Assembly: GCF_028372415.1 (NCBI RefSeq)
Contig: NC_092877.1
Location: 389,496,342-389,560,341, forward strand
Direction: 5' to 3'
Length of the DNA: 64,000 nt
Source: Notamacropus eugenii
Taxonomy: Eukaryota; Chordata; Mammalia; Diprotodontia; Macropodidae
This document shows positions 57,075 to 64,000 of the stretch, in pieces. The position numbers and the translations under genes were made by a program. The stretch's first letter is position 1. Every line of letters starts with the position of its first letter. The notes under the pieces are model-generated. The model was not told the origin of the DNA. It saw only the letters and a program-made list of their open reading frames with translations, and did no database searches.

Positions 57075-60000
57075 ATGGAGCGCTCCCTGTGCGCTCTCCT
57101 TCTCTTAGGGACCCTGGCCTTGCCGGACACCTGGGTGAGTAAGGAGAGAACAGTACTAAAGGGCCGCCCGGAGACTGGGTGCAGCACCCCGGGGTAGCGT
57201 GGGGTAGGGATGGGATTCCCTACACTAAGCTCCTCAGACCCCAGCCCAGGGAGTGTTTCCTCGGACCCGGCTCCTTCTTGTCAGTGGGTCCGGGAGGGCC
57301 TGAAAGGGAGAAGCCAGGAATAAGCCTGGATCCCCGAGCCCGCCGCCCCTGACGGGGCTTTGGGGGAGGTGGGTGTCTTTGTGTCGGTCCCTTAGTTTGG
57401 GGGGGGGGGGTGAGTGGATCGGTAGGGGGTGGGAGGTCATGGGGAGGGAGAATGGGGACCACAGTCCTGGGGGCGTTAAGAAGGAGCAGAGCTGTCCGGG
57501 GTCCCCCCAAGGGCGAGGACAGAACCCGGGGCAGCTTTGTTAAAGAGCTTCACGGAGGATCGGGGAGGGGCAGGTGAGGACACAAGGTGGGGGGCCGAGA
57601 GTGAGCAGTGTGAGAGACCCCGGACCCGGACCAGAGGTGGGGGCGGGGAGAGGGAAGCAGCGTCCAGGAGCAGGGGGGTCCGACCTGCCTGGGCTGTTGT
57701 CCAGGACGGCGTGGTGCTGATCTCAAATCGCTGAGGTTTGGAGAATTTTAAGCGCGGAGGGCGATGTGCCAGCATGGGGAGGGGAGGGGGATAGCGGGCT
57801 TGAGACTCTGGGATCCCTCTGGGGCGTGACTGGGTCAAGGGTCCGAGTCGGGTCTAGGCTCTCCCCGCCCTGACCCCGCCACGTCCCCACGTTCCAGGCT
57901 CTCACTCCATGAGGTATTTCTCCTCAGCTGTGACCCGGCCAGGGCTCGGGAGCCGCGGTACCTCTCCGTAGGCTACGTGGACGATCAGCAGTTCGTGCGC
58001 TTCGACTGCGACAGCCCGGGTCAGAGGATAGAACGCGGGCGGCGTGGATGGAGGGGATGGAGCAGGAGGACCCGGGGTACTGGGAGGGGCAGACGCGGAC
58101 CTCCAGGGCGAAGGCACAGACTTTCTGTGTGGGCCTGGAGAACATTCGCGGCTACTTCAGAGTGCGGGGGGTGCGTGACGGGGGAGGGGCGGGGGGCGGG
58201 GAAGCGGGGTCCCGCCTGAGGCCCCCCAGGGATGGAGGGAGGGGCCCCCGGGGGTGTCGGGGGGCGGGGCCGGGGCAGCCAAGGTCGGGCCACACTGACC
58301 TCGGGCGGACAGGGCAGGCGTCCACACCTTCCAGGCCATGAGAGGCTGCGAGGTGTCCCCGGAGCTCACCTTCAGGCGCGGGTTTGAAAAACACGCCCAC
58401 GACGGGCGAGACTACATCGCCCTGGACACCGAGACCCTCACGTGGACCGCGGCCGTGCCCCCCGCCGTGAACACCAAGCGCAAGTGGGAGGAGGAGGGGA
58501 GCATCGCGGAGAAATGGAAAGCCTACCTGAAGAAAGAGTGCGTGCTGTGGGTGAAGAAGCACCTGGAGATGGGGAAGGAGACGAAGAAGAGGACAGGTAA
58601 CCTCCTGCCCCGCCCCAATGTGCGAGGCATTCCAGGCCTCCTGGGCGGCCCTTCTCCACCTCCCCTCAGACCCGGGCCCCCGACCCCTGGAAGCCCTTGT
58701 ACTCTAGGGGGTATTGGAGGGTGTTCCCCTCTCCCCACCAGTCCTCGTGCCCATGGAGGGGAGAGGGGAAGGGGAGCCTGGAAATGACTCTGACATTTGA
58801 CTGCAGACCCATCCAAGTGTGCTCGACATTCAAGACCCCCAACTCATCCTTCTCATCCACTCCTCAGCCCCATCCCTGGACCCCCCACCTCCAGGAAACC
58901 CAAGTACCTCATGGCTCAGATTTTGGGGTGTTCCTCCTGCCCTGACCTGTCCCCATGGTGGGAAAAGGGAGCCTGGTAATGCCTCTGACCTTTGCCTCCA
59001 GAACCACCCTCTGCCAGAGAGACCCGACACACTGTCCCAAATGGGGAGGTGACCCTGAGGTACCAGGCCCAGGACTTTTACCCTAAGGAGATCTTCCTAA
59101 CTTGGCTGAGGGATGGAGAGGAACAGCCCCAGGACACGGAGTTCATTGAGACCAGGCCTGCAGGAGATGGCACCTTCCAGAAGTGGGCAGCTGTGGACGT
59201 GACCTCTGGACAGGAAGGGAGATACACCTGCCGAGTTCAGCACGAGGGGCTGTCTGAGCCCCTCACCCTGCAGTGGGGTAAGGACTGTGAGGAGGAGCTG
59301 GGAAAAGGCAATCCCTCACCCCACAGGACCAGAGAGAGGGAGAGTTACTGGGGGTAGGTGGGGGAGAGGTTAGTAATTCTCAGGTCAGATAGATATCAGG
59401 GCCTCTCACTTCTGTTTTCCATTTCAGGGCCAGAGTCCTCACCCGCCTGGCCCATAGTGGGGGACACTGTTGTTGGCCTCCCCCTCCTCCTCTTCCTCCT
59501 CCTCACTGCATTCATTGCCTGTTTTGTGATCTGCAGAAGGAAGCTTTCAGGTAGACTGGACTGGGAGGGGTTGTTAGGGATCAGGCATCCAGGAGATCCG
59601 GGCTTCCCCTGACCCAGCAGCTTGCCTCTCTGTCTCCAAGTCCTCTCCCATCTAAGGGACAGTTAGATGGGCCCTAAGAGTGTAGATGAACAAATCCCTA
59701 ACTAGAAGCCATTTCTCTTTAGGATGCCTGGCAGGGGTGTAATAGGCTGGCTGAGTGAGGAATCTGTTTCAGACTCAGCTCAGACATGAACATGAGGATC
59801 TGTGGCCGAGGGCCTGGGTGTCTCCCTAGCTGGGGGCTGCAGACCAGTCCTGGGAACCCCTGGAGGCAGATGTGGAGGAGGGGAAGTGCCCATTTGGGGG
59901 CCTTTTCTCTCTTCCTCTTGCATCTAGAGGCAGGAGTAGTGTGGGGCATGGGGGTGCAGTCCTGATTATTTGTTGTGTCTCCAAGACAAATCTTTGAACT

Positions 60001-60496
60001 TCTGAGACTCTACTGTGGTCTCCTCTCCTGGATTCCTCACTGGAAATTTTTCTTTTCCAGGTAGAAAAGGAGGTGGTTATGTTCTAGCTGCAGGTAAGTG
60101 AAGGGTAGACATGGAGGGTAGAAAGAAGGGGCCAGCCCATGGTGTCTGCAGGACATGAGCAATGAGAAGGCAGAGGGGAGGCCTAGCCCAGTAGCCTCCC
60201 CTGTCCCTCTCTGCTCCCATTCCCCGGTTCTGGGATATATGTTTCTGACTGGGTTATTTTCCTCTTTTGTCTCCAGCCAATGACAGTGCACAGAGGTCAG
60301 CTGTCTCTCTCACAGCCAAAGCTGAGACTCTGGGGGCCCAGAAGGAGGGAGGAGCCAAGCAAAGAGGAGGACAGTCTGTGGGAGGTTGGGCTGAGGCTGG
60401 ACTGGGTAGTGAGGCAGGCCCTTCAGAATGATGAGAGGCTGGAGGCCAGAGGGCACTTAGAGGATCCCCATGAATCTCTTTCCTTCTTCAGCTTGA
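57075..60496 (+). pseudogene. MHC class I pseudogene (gene B)
   Basis: Exons by alignment to gene A: 57075-57138 ([20 protein letters not shown]), 57898-58170, 58318-58596, 59002-59277, 59428-59550, 60061-60093, 60277-60321 and 60492-60496. Alpha1 has lost one base near 57950, one near 58030 and four near 58160. The first shift brings a TAG at 57969-57971, leaving about 40 codons. The exon 7 donor GT is CT (60322-60323), and the alpha3 cysteine 203 is Tyr ([10 protein letters not shown]), so the Ig disulfide is lost. The N86 glycosylation site is gone. Alpha2, alpha3 and the membrane exon stay open. W147 is kept and Y171 is H as in gene A. The membrane exon is 15 bases longer (GLPLLLFLLLTAFIACFVI). 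It is clearly a decayed duplicate; a truncated transcript is possible. Confidence 0.94.
58597..59001 (+). repeat. Tandem duplication filling intron 3 of gene B
   Basis: Same two-unit arrangement as in gene A, with a decoy acceptor ctgcag|accca at 58806/58807 and the real one ctccag|aacca at 59001/59002. The duplication therefore predates the split of the two genes. Confidence 0.8.
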
Positions 60497-61379
60497 GAGA
60501 ATTTCCTGGCATGGACCTGAGACAGAAAACCAGTCTGCAGTCCCTGGGTTGTTCTGTTGACCCCTGGCCTCTCTCCTCAGCATTGGCCCCTGAGATCCTT
60601 CCTGCACTCTACTAGCCCAAGCCCAGGGCAGCCTCATCAGGGTCCTCACCATGTTCTCTAAGGCCTTTCTCCTTCCTCCCTCCTGTTTTTCTGTCTGATT
60701 TGGGAATGAGCCTCCTTCACATCTGATGCTGCCCTGACCTCTGGGGTCTCTGTCTGACCATCAGAACAGCCTGATGAATCACTGCTCTGCAGTCTTCAGC
60801 TTTTCTCCACAATCTGAGCTGAGCTTCTGATTGGGTGGTAGATTGTGGGGGACAGGATGACCACGTGGAGATGTTCTGGCTATGTGAAGGGGAAAAGAAA
60901 TGAATGTTTGGAGATGCCTGAAAAACCTTTTATTTGTTCTACTGAGTCTGGGAGTGCAGGTGGAGGCTGGGCCCAGAGGGGACGTGGGGGAGGGTTGGTG
61001 TGCTGTACATGGTGAGGGCCAGAGATTTGTCTTTGATTTGTTCTGCTTGGGGGCACATGTGGATATGGTCTACTGGGACTTGTTTCGGGCTTCATACAGA
61101 GCCCAGGCTGCACACTCCTCCTGGGCCTGGAACCATGCCTAGACAGGCTGTTGGGTCAATACCCATAGTCTGCCCTCCCATAGGCTGCCCCTCAGCACTG
61201 ACCTTCAGAGAGGTCCAGTTCTCTCTGTTTTGTCTTTTTCTTCAGAGATATAAAAAGCAATATTTTCATCCTGCTTCTTGCAAACCACAGAGGAACAGGA
61301 AGTCTTGTGAGAGGAGAGGACAAGTCTTCCATGGGGGCTCACTTTCCTCATCTGCAGCAGAAAATGTGTCTGAATTTCA
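60497..61379. other. 3' UTR-like region and downstream flank of gene B
   Basis: Collinear with 35134-35984. Neither the GATAAA nor the AATAAA of copy A is preserved. No other gene was seen. Confidence 0.5.
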
Positions 61380-61506
61380 AGGTGGCTCAGTCAGTGCAGC
61401 CTCTGACTTATATGCAGGAACACGAGAGTTCAAATCCCATCTCAGACACCTAACAGCTTTGTGACCCTGAGCAGGTCACTTAACCTCTCACCTCAGGAAT
61501 CAGGGT

Positions 61507-61512
61507 GGGGGG
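61507..61512. repeat. Target-site duplication (left) of a solo LTR
   Basis: gggggg, matched by gggggg at 61906-61911. The low complexity makes the exact length uncertain. Confidence 0.7.
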
Positions 61513-61905
61513 TGTTAGGGAATTGCCAACCCTCAGCTCTCTTGGATGGCGTACACCAATCATGGCTCAGGTAAACTGAGGGGAGATTGGTAAGGCATGA
61601 ACAAGATGGCGCTGGGAGGAAGGGTTCCACCCCTGTTTACCACCAGATACTTCCGGAAACGTGGCTGGAAAGTAGTAGCAAAATTTGCTTAAACTAGTTT
61701 AATCCTGCTTGAGCTGCTTACATAACTAAGGTATACACGATACTATATAAGTGCCTGAGCTAGTCTGAATAAATGGAGTTGCCTTACATCTTTGCCTCCT
61801 GCCTCAATCCATTACTCACAGCATGCTCCTTCAGGGTCGACAGGCCCTGCTGGTCAGATAAGGCCTGTTGGCTCAGGGTGAACAGCCCCCAATAAACCCC
61901 GTTCA
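61513..61905 (+). mobile_element. Solo LTR of an endogenous retrovirus, only in copy B
   Basis: A 393-bp element that begins TGTTAGGGAA and ends CCCGTTCA, with a TATA box (actatataagtg near 61742) and AATAAA near 61768. The empty site in copy A is at about 36117, within the same SINE. The R/U5-like part (ccattactcacagc) resembles the LTR at 39150-39564. It is a solo LTR, class II-like by its duplication length (inference), and younger than the segmental duplication. It has no internal genes. Confidence 0.9.
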
Positions 61906-61911
61906 GGGGGG
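61906..61911. repeat. Target-site duplication (right) of a solo LTR
   Basis: gggggg, the partner of 61507-61512. Confidence 0.7.
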
Positions 61912-61990
61912 GATCACAATAGCCCCTTCTCCCAGATCTTGTGAAATCGTATTTACAAAGCGCTCAGCAAGGCTTATGGTAGAAATGAAT

Positions 61991-62939
61991 GCTGTTTTTA
62001 TTATTGCTTTCAAGCACTAATTCCTATGATTCTGCCAATTCCAAACAGACACTGAATCATCATAATACTCATTGAAAGATAACTTTCATCCTTCAGAGCC
62101 CTAAGAACTCCTCCCAGTGTGAAGTCATTTATTTCCTAAGAAGGGACCCTCCTGGATATTCATGTTATTACAGGATTTAGAATTATAGTATCCTCCCTTA
62201 AGAAATGATGGGCATGAAAGGGGGGGTGTGTCCTCTGACAAACCAGCCCCTGAAGCCACCAGACCCAAGCTTGGGGACTTCCCAGGCTCATCAGTCTAGA
62301 GTCTGAAGGGGCCTCCCAGGCCCTGGGGTCCAGCTGCTTAGGACAGCACCTAGTCCACAGGAGACTCAATCAAGGCTGTTGGGCTGCCTGATTGCAATCC
62401 CCAAATCCATTCCTCTGATCTCTAGGACTTTTTTATGAAAGGAAAATCTGTTTGATAATGTTGAGATGCAGCTTCTGAAGTCCAGGCTAGCTCACCCACA
62501 GGTGTTCAGAGAAGCTAGTCTGGGACCCCCAGGGGAGGTTCCAGTGAGAAGGAGACTTCAGTTTCAAAGGAGAATATGTATTTATCTATATCAGATAAGC
62601 TGTGTATACTGACCCCTGTGCAATCTGATGAGAGTTTTCAGGGGGGTCTGTGAACTTGGATGGGAAAAAATACATCTTTATTTTGACAAACTTCTAATTG
62701 AAATTTCTTAGACTATAAAATTTTCAAAAACCACACTATTCTGAGAAGACATTTATTAAAAGCTTCACCAAATGACACAAAAAATTTAAGATGCCCTGGT
62801 CTAGGTTGTATCAGAATGATGAGGGAAATGCAACTGTGTTTAGGTACGTTTTGGCACTTATTGTGGCTGTGAGTGTGTGTATACATACACCCTTACCTGT
62901 GAATACATATATGTGCATGAGAGACAGTAACTACTAACC
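61991..62939. other. Spacer without a recognised gene (copy B)
   Basis: Collinear with 36216-37165. No gene was seen. Confidence 0.45.
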
Positions 62940-63397
62940 AATCAATTCATCGATAAGAGTTATGAAACTACCTGTACTCTTTGACCCAGAAATACTGCTA
63001 CTAGGCCTATTTGCAATGATGATTGGGGAAAAAGGAAAAGAATCTATATGTTCTATAATATTTATAGGCATATGGCGGCAACAAACTGGAAATCATGGGG
63101 ATGCCTATCAGTTGGGGAATGACTGAGCAAGTTGTGTTACATGATGGTTATAAAATACTACTGTGCTATAAGACATGATGAAAACATGGAAAGACTTGCA
63201 GGAAATGATGAAGAGCAAAATGGGTAGAACCAAGAGAACGTCACATATGCTCTCAGCTATGCTGTTTTAAAAACAACTTTGAGTGACTAAGTCATTTTGA
63301 CTACTGTAAGGACCCAGATGAACTACAAAGAATCTGTGAAGAAAGAAGCTGTATGCATCCAGAGAAAGAAAGGATAAATAGAAGCATCCATAGAATG

Positions 63398-63456
<59 letters not shown>

Positions 63457-63570
63457 GCACCCACACACTTGTGTCTTATGGTATCCATCTCTAGGGCTGA
63501 GGAAGGGGAAGAAAAAAGGGGAAAATTAAATATAACTTTATTATATATTTACTAGGAATTGCATGTTGTA
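62940..63570 (+). repeat. L1 3' end fragment, sense (copy B)
   Basis: Partner of 37166-37770, with the same WGMTEQVVLHD wording, an (AC)n array and a 3' UTR-like tail. Confidence 0.75.
63402..63452. repeat. (AC)n microsatellite in an L1 3' end
   Basis: About 24 AC units, longer than the matching array at 37611-37647. Confidence 0.9.
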
Positions 63571-64000
63571 CATAATAGATCTGCAGATTCATGGGTAATC
63601 TCTTTTTCTTCTATGTTGTGGAAAACATTATTTTATTTCACAAATTCAAAATAAAATACCTAAAATTACAGAAAAATCAGCTACATCTGGTTCCTGTTGG
63701 CTGTGGACTGGGCATCAGTGACTATGCCAGATGTGAGGACACAGCTTTGGTGGTGTTGGGTTGTTCAGCTTGTCAGGAGCCCAGGTCACCAGGACTACTC
63801 TGAGTGAGGACAGAGGGAAGAGATGAGAGGACAAAGAAGTCATGGGAAAAGACGTGGGCCAAGAGGCCTGTCTTTGGTTTTTGCATCCTTTCCAGTGATT
63901 TCCTGCACTCTCCTGGGGTCCTTGATTTCAAAGGTATTCAGGATTTGCTCCCCTCCTCTTGTTAGTGATATGCTAGCTCAGGTTTAGGTTCAATGTTGGG
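63571..64000. other. Right edge of the window inside copy B
   Basis: Collinear with 37771-38191, with no gene. The duplication continues past the edge. Confidence 0.6.

Larger units (their letters stand above)
61380..61990 (+). repeat. tRNA-like CORE-SINE split by an LTR (copy B)
   Basis: Partner of 35985-36215. The left part (ggtggctcagtcagtgcagc to aggaatcagggtg) and right part (from gatcacaatagcccc to aaggcttatggtag) flank the solo LTR. Confidence 0.8.
49011..64000 (+). repeat. Segmental duplication, copy B (carries the class I pseudogene)
   Basis: Collinear with 22389-38191 apart from one inverted block (54618-55823), the missing SINE of copy A (24489-25056), and an added solo LTR (61513-61905). 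It starts within a few bases of the LTR-like element's right end and leaves the window at 64000, which corresponds to 38191. Confidence 0.95.

Overview
The window reads as mammalian nuclear DNA, most likely from a marsupial. The tRNA-derived CORE-type SINEs, a SINE that shares its tail with an RTE-like LINE, the L1 sequences and the MHC class I proteins all fit that; the gray short-tailed opossum is a plausible source, but the sequence alone does not settle the species. It is a gene-poor, repeat-rich stretch of an MHC class I region.

Left part (1-22388): no intact gene was found. It holds a processed RPL3 pseudogene on the minus strand (3861-5186) between 16-bp target-site duplications, a SINE, L1 pieces with an L2/CR1-type LINE nested in one of them (about 9180-10985), a broken vomeronasal type-1 receptor (V1R) gene (about 13610-14519, plus strand), and a long antisense L1 (15650-21480) split by a solo LTR (16826-17432) with TG...CA ends and a 6-bp target-site duplication.

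Duplicated part: about 15.8 kb at 22389-38191 (copy A) is repeated in direct orientation at 49011-64000 (copy B), which runs off the right edge. Each copy holds, in order, SINE and L1 pieces, an RTE-like LINE, the remains of a sense L1, a SINE, one MHC class I gene on the plus strand, a tRNA-like SINE and an L1 3' end with an (AC)n array. In copy A the class I gene (31783-35133, eight exons, 362 codons) is open throughout. Its promoter keeps a kappaB site, an ISRE, an SXY-like module and a TATA box. It encodes a leader, alpha1, alpha2, alpha3, a membrane segment and a tail, but two residues that normally hold the peptide C terminus or N terminus are changed (W147 to T, Y171 to H), so it may be non-classical. 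In copy B the class I gene (57075-60496) is a pseudogene: alpha1 indels with an early stop, loss of an alpha3 disulfide cysteine, a lost exon 7 donor and a decayed TATA box.

The copies have diverged structurally. About 1.2 kb (29286-30538 in A, 54618-55823 in B) is inverted in copy B. A SINE insertion is found only in A (about 24489-25056) and a solo LTR only in B (61513-61905).

Between the copies (38192-49010): another solo LTR (39150-39564), simple repeats, SINEs, two oppositely oriented L1 pieces, a decayed antisense C2H2 zinc-finger gene fragment, and an LTR-like segment that ends where copy B begins. All repeat family names come from reading sequence and translations by eye.
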